Assembly (NCBI GenBank): GCA_028277445.1
Contig: JANQGG010000011.1
Location: 1 to 58,174, forward strand
Origin: Chloroherpetonaceae bacterium
Lineage (GTDB): Bacteria; Bacteroidota; Chlorobiia; Chlorobiales; Chloroherpetonaceae
Reading direction: 5' to 3'
Length of the DNA stretch: 58,174 nucleotides
Part shown: positions 1-7,445 of the stretch, in pieces
Layout of the letters: each line of letters opens with the position of its first letter
Numbering within the stretch: the first letter of the stretch is position 1
Made by a program: the position numbers and the translations under genes
Notes under the pieces: generated by a model
What the model was told of the DNA's origin: nothing
Databases searched by the model: none
What the model saw: the letters and a program-made list of their open reading frames with translations, nothing else

Positions 1-4
1 AACA

Positions 5-33
5 TAATTTTGGGCTTGCAACACCCAAAATTA
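5..33 (-). terminator. Hairpin, probable terminator of the dipeptidase gene
   Basis: A perfect 10-bp stem (TAATTTTGGG against CCCAAAATTA) with a 9-nt loop lies about 80 nt past the stop of the minus-strand dipeptidase gene. It is A/T-rich outside a GGG/CCC core and has no strong U-run, so it could also serve a gene beyond the window edge. Confidence 0.45.
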
Positions 34-112
34 AAAACAACCTCTTAAATATCAAGGCTTGTAGAGGATTCTGTGGAAACTTGCGAAACTCAGGAAAAAG
101 GCGTCATGATCC

Positions 113-793
113 CTAATTATTTTGAGCCGCTAATTGTGATAATGGGATATCGCTTAGGGGATAACTTCGCCAATCTGGGTCGTTAAAATGCCACCACTCG
201 CCTCTGATGGATAAAAATCCTTCTCGATTCATGGCTTGGTGCAATATCTCACGATGCATGATGGCTTCTTTGGAATGGTTCATGTTATGCGTTCGCGCTT
301 TGATGCTAAAATCATCAAATCCGGTTGGCATCGTGCATTCGTTGCCCAACGAATCAACCAATGTAATATCTACTGCTGCTCCCCGACTATGTTTCGAACC
401 TTTTTTAGGATTAGCCACATAACGCCGAAGCTTTTTTGGCGTGGCCTTCCAGAGTATTTTTTGGGCGGATTTCGGGCGGTAGGCATCCCATATCTTTAAA
501 CCATACCCTTTTTTTGATAATCGTTTTTGCACACGTGCAAGACGGTCGGCAACGTTAGCCCTTAAAAAACATGCTGCCGTATCGTAAATTTTTTTCCCGG
601 TAAAGTTATTCGTGCTGGCATACCGCATGTCAATTACAATGCTTGGAATACGGGTTCTGATATCTACAAAATCATCTTGGGCTACTATCGACTTATCAGC
701 GAAAACCAGTAAGCTAAAAAGCGCAAGAAAGTTCCATAGAACCCGCTTTATGATTCTCTTAAAGCAAAGTTTTTTAGTAAATTTAAAGCCCAT
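113..793 (-). CDS. D-alanyl-D-alanine dipeptidase, VanX/DdpX type (peptidase M15D)
   Basis: Predicted secreted or periplasmic zinc dipeptidase that cleaves D-Ala-D-Ala, probably in peptidoglycan turnover. The family signature is visible: DAYRP (the VanX substrate/transition-state Arg), [13 protein letters not shown] (zinc His and Asp) and GEWWHF (catalytic Glu and third zinc His). The ATG at 793 gives a basic N-terminus ([17 protein letters not shown]), then a hydrophobic stretch and SIVAQ, a plausible signal peptide of about 38 residues. A longer reading frame to 955 exists but would run through the ndk start, so the shorter start is chosen. The gene is divergent from ndk with a 37-nt gap that must hold both promoters. 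Function is inferred from motifs; van-type resistance is not implied because no ligase or regulator is adjacent. Confidence 0.88.
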   Translation of the reverse strand: MGFKFTKKLCFKRIIKRVLWNFLALFSLLVFADKSIVAQDDFVDIRTRIPSIVIDMRYASTNNFTGKKIYDTAACFLRANVADRLARVQKRLSKKGYGLKIWDAYRPKSAQKILWKATPKKLRRYVANPKKGSKHSRGAAVDITLVDSLGNECTMPTGFDDFSIKARTHNMNHSKEAIMHREILHQAMNREGFLSIRGEWWHFNDPDWRSYPLSDIPLSQLAAQNN

Positions 794-830
794 AATCTTT
801 TTATTTTTTTCATTTAAATCATCAATTATT

Positions 831-1256
831 GTGGAAAGAACGTTAGCAATTTTAAAACCAGATTGTGTCAGAAAAAATCTTATTGGCGCCGTTATCGAAA
901 AAATCCAAAATGCCGGATTTAAAGTCGTTGCTTTAAAACTTACCAAACTAACCAAAGAAACTGCCGGCGAATTTTATGCCGTGCATAAAGAGCGTCCATT
1001 TTATGGTGAATTGGTTGAATTTATGTCCTCCGGGCCATGCGTTCCTATGATCTTGGAAAAAGATAATGCCGTTGCTGATTTTAGAGCGCTTATCGGCGCA
1101 ACAGACCCCGCCGAAGCTGCCGAAGGTACTGTTAGAAAACTGTATGCCGACAGCAAAGGTGAAAATATTATTCATGGATCAGACTCTCAAGAAAATGCGA
1201 AACTTGAAGGCGCATTCTTTTTTTCGACTGAAGAAGTTGTAAAAATACATGCATAA
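831..1256 (+). CDS. ndk: Nucleoside diphosphate kinase
   Basis: Transfers the gamma phosphate from ATP to NDPs through a phospho-histidine. At 141 residues it has the usual family length. It starts [18 protein letters not shown] and contains the conserved [18 protein letters not shown] block and NIIHGSDS with the catalytic His near residue 117. The start is GTG at 831, because canonical Ndk begins immediately before ERTLAI; the frame is open upstream to 612 but that part has no Ndk homology and lies over the divergent dipeptidase gene. A strong hairpin terminator follows, so the gene is probably transcribed alone. Confidence 0.97.
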   Translation: MERTLAILKPDCVRKNLIGAVIEKIQNAGFKVVALKLTKLTKETAGEFYAVHKERPFYGELVEFMSSGPCVPMILEKDNAVADFRALIGATDPAEAAEGTVRKLYADSKGENIIHGSDSQENAKLEGAFFFSTEEVVKIHA

Positions 1257-1267
1257 ATTTTTAGGTT

Positions 1268-1305
1268 AAACGCAATTTGAATCACGCAAATTGCGTTTAT
1301 ATTGT
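1268..1305 (+). terminator. Rho-independent terminator of ndk
   Basis: Perfect 12-bp inverted repeat AAACGCAATTTG / CAAATTGCGTTT (1268-1279 and 1287-1298) with a 7-nt loop, followed by an AT-rich tract. It starts 12 nt after the ndk stop. Confidence 0.8.
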
Positions 1306-1360
1306 TTATCAAAGCCATTATGATTAATCGACCGATTTCCGAACCAAAACCGCCGAACTC

Positions 1361-2158
1361 ATGCTAATAAACTCAGAAAATTTCAGTTTGAATGTTGCTG
1401 ATTGGCCCTCATTACCCAACATCATCAGCGCAGAGGAATTCAAAAATTTACCGCCTAATGCAAAAACGTGCATTATTATTGAGGGCATGACAAGATCAGG
1501 TCGATACAATCAGGCCCAAACCATGAGTGAAGACCTGAATTTAAATTGTTTTGCGTTTACCGAATGGGTTGAAAAATACAAACCGGAAAATCCTGCTGAA
1601 AAATCAGAATTGGACAAGTCGCTCAAAAACGGCACGTATTTACCCTCGGAACTCAGCGTTAAAATTGCCGATTGGGCATTGGAAGAATTTTACAAAACAG
1701 TCTATTCCTCGGATGATTTTTACAACCGTCCGTTTGTACTGGCAGGATATCCACGAACCATTCAGCAAGCAGCGCATTTTCAGCAATTTTTAGAACGGCA
1801 CAACACGTTTGCCTTGATGGCCATTATTGAAACTAACGAGGCCGAATCCAAACTGCGTATGATTGAAAAGCCTGTTGATCGAATCGGGCATGAAACCGAT
1901 CATATACCCGAAGTTCAAATGGTAAAAATCGGGGAATATTATCTTAAAACGCACGGCTTTCTTAAATGGCTTGAACTTATGAACAAAGCCACCACCTTTA
2001 AAGTATGTATTGATAAAAAGGATTATAATCACCGACCGGGAGAACATTTAAGTGTTATTGACAGGGGCGATTATGTGGTTATTTCTCCAGCGGATGTTTC
2101 AAGAATGATCATGATGTTTTTGAATATGGTGCATTTTGTCAACTACAGCGGGGCATAA
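1361..2158 (+). CDS. Adenylate kinase-like protein with degenerate P-loop
   Basis: The 265-residue protein follows the adenylate kinase plan but lacks its catalytic signatures. Residues 38-52 sit where the Walker A loop belongs and read III-EGMTRSGRYNQAQ; a normal enzyme has GxPGxGKGTQA, so the P-loop Lys is Arg48. The NMP-binding element NGTYLPSELSVKIADWAL (compare G-x-L-V-P-D-E of Adk) and LAGYPRT (compare GFPRT) are recognisable. In the region matching the LID Arg pair the sequence is ETDHIPEVQMVKIGEYYLKT, with the usual Arg positions lost. I infer a nucleotide-binding or regulatory paralogue rather than an active kinase. It stands 63 nt after the ndk terminator and converges on the next gene with a 7-nt gap. 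A very divergent kinase is the alternative. Confidence 0.72.
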   Translation: MLINSENFSLNVADWPSLPNIISAEEFKNLPPNAKTCIIIEGMTRSGRYNQAQTMSEDLNLNCFAFTEWVEKYKPENPAEKSELDKSLKNGTYLPSELSVKIADWALEEFYKTVYSSDDFYNRPFVLAGYPRTIQQAAHFQQFLERHNTFALMAIIETNEAESKLRMIEKPVDRIGHETDHIPEVQMVKIGEYYLKTHGFLKWLELMNKATTFKVCIDKKDYNHRPGEHLSVIDRGDYVVISPADVSRMIMMFLNMVHFVNYSGA

Positions 2159-2165
2159 CAAAACC

Positions 2166-2678
2166 TTAGCACAAATACTCGTTTGAGCTTAAATGAATCG
2201 AAATTTCATCGTTATTCCAATTGACTTTCAATCGGTGCAAGTGATGATCTTCTTTATTGCAGCTGTTAATATCGAATGCCCATTCCTGAGTTAATGCACA
2301 CCGCAAGTCTTCACATTCATTCGGCGAGGAATTGTTTTTGCAGATTGGGCATAACGAGGAAAATGCTTGATACTGTTTTTCAGATACCCTCAACACAATT
2401 AAATCCAAATCGGGGATCCATAAAAAGCCATCCTGAACCTGGAGTTCGGGAAAGCGTTTGAGATCAATAACGAGCGCATCATTATTCTTTTCAATTCCAT
2501 CTATCTCATTATCGGTGTGTGTTTTAGAAATATAAACGCTTCCGGATGTTAATCCTTTAAACACGACGGCCGAACATGTACGCCGCAGCAAATCCCTATC
2601 TTGAAATACCGGATTTTCTTTCTTTAGAATTAAAGTGTTGATAAAATTCGTCAATTGTATTTCAAGTGATTTTTCCAT
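2166..2678 (-). CDS. Rieske-fold-like protein lacking the cluster His ligands
   Basis: A 170-residue protein with no signal peptide or membrane segment. Residues about 68-165 match the Rieske ferredoxin layout: VIDLKRFPEL, then VLRVSEKQYQAFSSLC, a first Cys box, a second Cys box followed by FD, and a closing strand DEISIHL. A true Rieske domain has C-x-H and C-x-x-H to bind the 2Fe-2S cluster. Here the boxes read C110-P-I-C113 and C127-A-L-T130, so both His are missing; C122 and C140 are extra cysteines. It cannot bind a normal Rieske cluster and may be structural or hold another metal through Cys. Start is ATG at 2678; a TTG 9 nt upstream is possible. The family call is from pattern only. 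Confidence 0.6.
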   Translation of the reverse strand: MEKSLEIQLTNFINTLILKKENPVFQDRDLLRRTCSAVVFKGLTSGSVYISKTHTDNEIDGIEKNNDALVIDLKRFPELQVQDGFLWIPDLDLIVLRVSEKQYQAFSSLCPICKNNSSPNECEDLRCALTQEWAFDINSCNKEDHHLHRLKVNWNNDEISIHLSSNEYLC

Positions 2679-2763
2679 AAAAACCAATCACACTTTCATT
2701 AAATAAATTCGAATACACAACGATTACAACTGCAGGGTAACTAAATACAAATTGTTTTTGAAT

Positions 2764-2800
2764 AAAAAAAACGCTCAAACCGGCTTTAGTAGATTTGAGC
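2764..2800 (-). terminator. Rho-independent terminator on the minus strand
   Basis: On the minus strand GCTCAAA pairs with TTTGAGC (2794-2800 and 2773-2779) and is followed by C-G-T8, a clear U-run. It would end transcription coming from the synthetase-like gene, about 200 nt after that gene's stop. Confidence 0.7.
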
Positions 2801-2881
2801 ATCACTCATTTGCTTTAAATATTTACGTTGGCACGGTAGGATCACTTCAATCCAATACAACCATTTGGTTTGCATCGGCAT
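2786..2881 (-). CDS. Possible 31-residue small protein
   Basis: A short frame starting ATG at 2881 would encode a 31-residue peptide beginning MPMQTKWLYWIEVILPCQ and ending in DAQIY. Its last codons form the first arm of the terminator hairpin, an arrangement seen for real small genes. There is no clear ribosome-binding site and I recognise no family. Chance occurrence is quite possible. Confidence 0.22.
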   Translation of the reverse strand: MPMQTKWLYWIEVILPCQRKYLKQMSDAQIY

Positions 2882-3003
2882 ATACTTTGCTGGTTAAACA
2901 TTAAGGGGAAAGGCGCTTATGATAAGTTGCGGCACCCGTGTTAAACCATTTTTATCAAAGGGTTAAGAGAAATTTACCTTTATGGAGTGAGACCAACATT
3001 TTG

Positions 3004-4767
3004 CTATGATGACGTGCGAATATCGGTGATAACCAAACTGAAGCAATTACCAAACTCTTGACGAAGGCATTCTTTCAGCCTTAACTTTAAATCGTTTTGA
3101 TCAACCAATTGGCGTTTAACTTTAGCTGTAATGCAGATATTCTTATTATGAACTTCAGTGTAATTGCATAGCCAAACCTTTACTTCTTTTAAAACAGGTA
3201 TATGCATAAGGTAGTCTTCAATATCATCCAACGAAATCCAATGGCCGCCAAAAAATAACGAATTCTTAAAACGGTCTTTCACTGTGATGTAGCCATCCTG
3301 GTCTTTTACGGCAATAATATCGATAGCTCCCTTAGGAATTTGTTGGTGAGACTTTTTAATCCCACATATGGTTTGATTCATGGAAGGTATCGGATAACTC
3401 AGCGATAAATAGCCTTGCTGGTTGTGGCTCAGCTCCTGATTATGCTGATTTAAGATTTGAACCTGGACGCCCGGATAAGGTTTGCCGGTCCGCTCCGGTT
3501 TTTTATCCAGGGATAGCACTGTTCCGATTAGCGGCGCGCCCAGCTCAGCATTAAACCACGTATCTATAATCGCACCGTTATTTCCTGCCAGGTTCTCTTT
3601 GATCCATTGATACAAATCATGATTAATATAATCACTCAGCACGCTAACCAATCTTAATGTGGAATAATCAAACCTGGAGGCTGCATCGGTATCCAACGCT
3701 TTTAATTCGTAAAGGAATTCAGGGGATGTCGCCAGAATATTGATGCCGTGTTTATCAACGGCGCGCCATACGGCATCGGGATTAGGAAACGCCAACGACC
3801 CTTCTCTAAAATAAACGGTAGCGCCATTCAATAATGTCCCATAAACCGAATTGGTATGTCCTTCGATAACGCTTAAATCCGACGTACACCAGCAAATATC
3901 GGATTCCTTTAAATCGTTAATGATTTTCGTGTAATACCCTGCACCAACCATATATCCGCCATGCGTATGAACGAACCCATCCATTGGAGCATTTGGCTTC
4001 GATGTAAAGATCATAAACAACGGATCGTTTGAATGCATAATTTCCGGATTGATCCATTTTGGTTCAACATTCATAAAATCATGGAAGTCGAATTCCATTT
4101 TTGAGCGCAGTTCGGATTTTGGGTCCTGGCGTCTTAAGACAATTTTGGGGCAATCATAATTCACCTCGCATAACGCCTTATCCAACACTTGTTTCAGATT
4201 GATGCTTTTTCCATTGGAAAACATAATATCGGCAAGGAAAATGCATCTTGGTCTGACATTTTGAACATAATCCCGAATGTACTTACTACCTAAACCGGTA
4301 TGCAGCATCACATGAATAGCGCCGATCCTTGCACATGCCAACATGGCATAAATGGTTTCAACCGTGTTTGGCATATATATTAATACCGTATCGCCTTTAT
4401 TGACACCCAGGTTTTTTAAGGCATTGGCAACCTGGCAAACCCGTTTTTGCAACCGATCGTAGGTTACGGTAACTTCGCGGCCATTTTCAGTCGACCAGAA
4501 CAAGGCAACTTTATTTCGTCTAGCGCCAACCACATGCCGATCCAATGCATTAATGGTTATGTTTAATTTTCCGCCAAGAAACCATCCTTGTTCGGGGCGC
4601 TCATCGTCAAATACCGACGACCATGTCTTTTCCCAAAGAAACGTTCGGGCGATGCTGTCCCAAAAAGACATTGGCGTTGTCACCGATTCCTGGTAGGCTT
4701 TGTTGTAATGGGGAAAAACAGAAGACTCCTTAAGATATATGGGCGGCTTAATATAGTCCATGGTCAT
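3004..4767 (-). CDS. Acetyl-CoA synthetase-like protein with degenerate active site
   Basis: A 587-residue member of the AMP-forming acyl-CoA synthetase family, nearest to acetyl-/acetoacetyl-CoA synthetases by its middle region (ICWCTSDLSVIEGHTNSVYG, then NGATVYFREGS). Core motifs are damaged. The A3 phosphate loop, normally TSGSTGxPKG, reads TSKPNAPMDG (residues 255-264) but keeps the following VHTHGGY. A5 reads DTWFNAELG where Acs has DTWWQTETG. The Y-x-T-G-D motif before DGYI is absent, and the C-terminus ends without the PKTxSGK catalytic Lys. The rest is colinear and full length apart from the short tail. I infer loss of adenylation activity; a binding or regulatory role is possible. 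Two in-frame ATGs (4767, 4761) open the gene; a hairpin abuts the first. Confidence 0.75.
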   Translation of the reverse strand: MTMDYIKPPIYLKESSVFPHYNKAYQESVTTPMSFWDSIARTFLWEKTWSSVFDDERPEQGWFLGGKLNITINALDRHVVGARRNKVALFWSTENGREVTVTYDRLQKRVCQVANALKNLGVNKGDTVLIYMPNTVETIYAMLACARIGAIHVMLHTGLGSKYIRDYVQNVRPRCIFLADIMFSNGKSINLKQVLDKALCEVNYDCPKIVLRRQDPKSELRSKMEFDFHDFMNVEPKWINPEIMHSNDPLFMIFTSKPNAPMDGFVHTHGGYMVGAGYYTKIINDLKESDICWCTSDLSVIEGHTNSVYGTLLNGATVYFREGSLAFPNPDAVWRAVDKHGINILATSPEFLYELKALDTDAASRFDYSTLRLVSVLSDYINHDLYQWIKENLAGNNGAIIDTWFNAELGAPLIGTVLSLDKKPERTGKPYPGVQVQILNQHNQELSHNQQGYLSLSYPIPSMNQTICGIKKSHQQIPKGAIDIIAVKDQDGYITVKDRFKNSLFFGGHWISLDDIEDYLMHIPVLKEVKVWLCNYTEVHNKNICITAKVKRQLVDQNDLKLRLKECLRQEFGNCFSLVITDIRTSS

Positions 4768-4810
4768 TTTTTTCAGTCAGATTAGTCGGTCATTTGTTAA
4801 CTGAAAAAAA
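4767..4810 (-). repeat. 11-bp inverted repeat abutting the synthetase-like start codon
   Basis: TTTTTTTCAGT (4767-4777) pairs perfectly with ACTGAAAAAAA (4800-4810) around a 22-nt loop, filling most of the gap between rsmE and the synthetase-like gene. On the minus-strand transcript the second arm runs into the ATG at 4767. It may be an AT-rich terminator for rsmE or a hairpin limiting initiation at the downstream gene. Confidence 0.5.
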
Positions 4811-4821
4811 TGCTAAACCAT

Positions 4822-5571
4822 TTAATGCAGATCATTTTTTTGATGACTTTTCGAAACATTATGCGCATAAAGAGCCAGACTGCACACATGTATCGCTGCA
4901 GTTTCAGCCCTGAGTATGTTTGGGCCCAGTGATCCGGTTTTAAAACCGTGCTTAATCGCTAAATCTATTTCTGCTTGGCTGAATCCCCCTTCAGGGCCGA
5001 TACAAAAAAGAATGGACTCTGCCTTTGGAGAAACTTCAATTGGCTCAAGCGCTTTTTCATGCGGTATCACTTTCTGATCAAAATCTATTTTAATCGCATC
5101 ATTGAAATGACTTACATCATGCAATTTTGGAAACCATGCCCGTTGGCTTTGCTTGGCTGCCGATTGAATAATTTTTTCCCAACGCTCTTTTTTCTTTTCC
5201 AATTGTTTTTTTTGAGGCTTTGAAACGGTTCGCTCCGTTAGCATCGGTAAAATTTCACTGGCGCCCAACTCAGTTGCTTTTTCCAAAAAAAACTCAAAGC
5301 GCTCCTGCCTACGAAGTAACGAGAGCGCCACCGCAATAGGTTTAGAGGGTAAAGGCTGTTTTTCCGTGGATGTGATCCCAACAGTTAACCGACTTTTTTG
5401 GATCAACTGAATTTGGCCATAATGGACAGTACCTATACCATCCGTTAACTCAATGGAATCACCCACACTTAAACGCATGACTTTTGTGATATGGGCAAAC
5501 TCCTGACCATCAATCAGGCAAGTATTGTTTGTAAGGGAAATTGTGTTGGGTTTGATATAAAAGAAACTCAT
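4822..5571 (-). CDS. rsmE: 16S rRNA m3U1498 methyltransferase RsmE
   Basis: SPOUT-class methyltransferase that methylates U1498 of 16S rRNA with S-adenosylmethionine. The 249 residues match the family length. The N-terminal PUA-like part carries FAHITKVMRLSVGD. The C-terminal knot shows FCIGPEGGFSQAEIDLA and LGPNILRAETAAIHV, the usual GPEGG and RILRxETA signatures (here N-I-L-R). KATELGASEILPM is also typical. Its ATG lies 3 nt after the stop of the upstream comF-like gene, so the two are co-transcribed. Confidence 0.95.
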   Translation of the reverse strand: MSFFYIKPNTISLTNNTCLIDGQEFAHITKVMRLSVGDSIELTDGIGTVHYGQIQLIQKSRLTVGITSTEKQPLPSKPIAVALSLLRRQERFEFFLEKATELGASEILPMLTERTVSKPQKKQLEKKKERWEKIIQSAAKQSQRAWFPKLHDVSHFNDAIKIDFDQKVIPHEKALEPIEVSPKAESILFCIGPEGGFSQAEIDLAIKHGFKTGSLGPNILRAETAAIHVCSLALYAHNVSKSHQKNDLH

Positions 5572-5574
5572 GGC

Positions 5575-6285
5575 TTAAGAATCGGCTACGGCAAGCGTGG
5601 CTACAGTAACATTAAAAGCGCCTGCTTTTTTTAAAACTTTTGCTGCTGAAATCATTGTAGCGCCGGTTGTAAAAACATCATCAACCAATAAAACCGATTG
5701 CTCATCAAGCCGTTGATTACAATAAAACGCATTCAATAGGTTTTCTTTTCGCTCCGATGCAACAAATGATGTTTGAGAACCGGTATGTTTGATGCGATGA
5801 AGAACCGTTGTATTCATTTGAATGGCTAAACAATCCGACACACCTGAACCTAATAATTCAGCCTGGTTATAGGTACGCTCTATCTTTTTGACAGGATGCA
5901 ACGGGATTGGAATAACCGTACTAAAATTAGCTTGAGGCATTTCTTTACGAATATGCCGGCCTAGTCTTGCGCCTAAGTCCAAGGCCAAAACTTGAAACCC
6001 ATCGTATTTCACAGCATGGATAACAAGCGATAAATGACTTTTTTTATGAAATTTATAACACGAAATGGCCTGATCAATCGATGAGTCTCCCGGAAAGTTT
6101 TTTTTCAACGTGTCCATAATATGGCCCTGAGATTCACCTGGCAACGCAAAATGGTCAAATCCTTCATAACATCGATTACAAATAACCGATTCATTGTCCA
6201 TGAGTAGTTCATGACAACATAAGCACGCATTTGGATAAACCAAATGGAGGGCTTGGCGAATGAGTGTGTTAATTGTAATCGGCAT
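5575..6285 (-). CDS. ComF family phosphoribosyltransferase-like protein
   Basis: 236 residues with an N-terminal zinc-finger-like part (CLCCHELLMDNESVICNRCYEGF, four Cys in two pairs; 22-39 region) and a C-terminal type I phosphoribosyltransferase fold. The PRPP loop LLVDDVFTTGATMISAA is intact, and HPVKKIERTYNQAELLG matches the ComFC pattern (R-x-x-N-Q). ComF proteins help DNA uptake in naturally competent bacteria but are widespread elsewhere, and their substrate is unknown. It is the first gene of a two-gene unit with rsmE. The 142-nt gap upstream is AT-rich and probably holds the promoter. Confidence 0.9.
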   Translation of the reverse strand: MPITINTLIRQALHLVYPNACLCCHELLMDNESVICNRCYEGFDHFALPGESQGHIMDTLKKNFPGDSSIDQAISCYKFHKKSHLSLVIHAVKYDGFQVLALDLGARLGRHIRKEMPQANFSTVIPIPLHPVKKIERTYNQAELLGSGVSDCLAIQMNTTVLHRIKHTGSQTSFVASERKENLLNAFYCNQRLDEQSVLLVDDVFTTGATMISAAKVLKKAGAFNVTVATLAVADS

Positions 6286-6427
6286 AGCTGGCCCTGTTAG
6301 ATTAAAATAAAGACAGGTTCAGGGAAACCACGTTAGAGGCACGGCTTGCTCCAATTTGATTTTAGGATTTTTATCAACCAATTCAAAAAACGTTACAATT
6401 TATTAAAATAGCCGCTTGCTTATGTTG

Positions 6428-7429
6428 CTAGTTTTTTTCAGCATGCGAAAACACATGTGCTGCCGCGCCCATTAATCCGGCATCATTTCCAAGTGTAGCC
6501 GGAATTAATTTTAACTGGTCATGAAACGGCGGCAATATGTATTGTTTGATTTCTTTTAGGATAGACGGAAACAAAAATTCGTTTGCGCCGGAAACCCCGC
6601 CGCCAAGAACCACTGTTCGGATATCCAGAAGCGAAATTGCACCGGCAAGCCCTACGCCTAAATATTCGCCAATTTTAGCCCATAAGGTTAGCGCCAAATC
6701 GTCGCCTTTTTCCGCCGCCTGAGTCAAATGTCTGGGTTGAATCGTTTCCGGTTTGCCGCCCGATAATTGATGGAGAATTGAGTTTGGATACTCCGAAAGC
6801 ATGGTCATAGCCAATGCAGAAATTTTTCGCTGCCCCACAAACCCTTCCAACGACCCACGAATGCCGGCGTGAACCTGCGCGCTCTGGCACTGAATGGAAA
6901 CATGGCCCAATTCACCGGCTGCTCCGGTTGTGCCTTTATAGAGTTGCTTATTTAAAATTATTCCGCAGCCAACACCGGTTCCCAGAGTAACCATTAAAAA
7001 ATCTGTCAGGCCTTTGCCTGCGCCATAATACGCTTCGCCCAATGCGGCTAAATTGGCATCATTTTCAACGCCAACATAAACCGAGCGATTGAGTGTTGCT
7101 TTTAATTTTTCAGTGAGAATATCGCCTAACGCCATCTTTTCCCAACCGGGGAGATTTGGCGGGTGGCTGACTGTATTGCTATCGAGGCCAACCACACCTG
7201 GCATACCAATACCAACGCCTTTAAAGTAGCCAGAGCTATGGTTATAACGTGTTTGATCTAACTTTTCTGCAATTAACCTCTGAAGGGCATCAATGATGTG
7301 CCTCGGTCCTTTTTCTGCTTCGGTGGGAACGGACATAAATTCGGTGAGCCGGCCCGATTGTGATACAATTGCGGATTTGATGGCTGTTCCGCCAAGATCA
7401 ATGGCAATGCAAAACGCTTCCATAACCAT
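6428..7429 (-). CDS. ROK family sugar kinase, probable glucokinase
   Basis: ASKHA-fold kinase, 333 residues. The ATP motif IDLGGTAIKSAIV (10-22), the catalytic VENDANLAALGE (Asp124) and LGTGVGCGIILN are all present, so it should be active, most likely on glucose or a related hexose. The usual ROK zinc box C-x-C-G-x-x-G-C is replaced by V186-H-A188-G-I-R-G-S193 although the companion His (GH, 175-176) and Glu195 remain. Start is ATG at 7429, with a second ATG at 7423. It sits 16 nt after lpxA at the end of a probable five-gene minus-strand operon. Substrate is inferred from family only. Confidence 0.85.
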   Translation of the reverse strand: MVMEAFCIAIDLGGTAIKSAIVSQSGRLTEFMSVPTEAEKGPRHIIDALQRLIAEKLDQTRYNHSSGYFKGVGIGMPGVVGLDSNTVSHPPNLPGWEKMALGDILTEKLKATLNRSVYVGVENDANLAALGEAYYGAGKGLTDFLMVTLGTGVGCGIILNKQLYKGTTGAAGELGHVSIQCQSAQVHAGIRGSLEGFVGQRKISALAMTMLSEYPNSILHQLSGGKPETIQPRHLTQAAEKGDDLALTLWAKIGEYLGVGLAGAISLLDIRTVVLGGGVSGANEFLFPSILKEIKQYILPPFHDQLKLIPATLGNDAGLMGAAAHVFSHAEKN

Positions 7430-7445
7430 AACCTAATCGTTGGAT

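Larger units (their letters stand above)
2679..3003. other. 325-nt gap between Rieske-like and synthetase-like genes
   Basis: No large gene here. The left part (2679-2763) probably holds the promoter of the Rieske-like gene. The centre holds a minus-strand terminator and an overlapping possible 31-codon frame (both listed). The part from 2882 to 3003 shows nothing I can name; an untranslated 3' region or small RNA is possible. Confidence 0.5.

Noticed and set aside
113-793. VanX-type vancomycin resistance gene
   Set aside because: No vanH, vanA-type ligase or vanRS nearby; a housekeeping dipeptidase is more likely.
612-830. Upstream extension of the ndk frame
   Set aside because: It lies antisense to the dipeptidase gene and shows no Ndk homology; canonical Ndk begins at the GTG at 831.
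794-955. N-terminal extension of the dipeptidase frame up to 955
   Set aside because: It would run antisense over the start of ndk, has no family similarity and hides the signal peptide that begins at 793.
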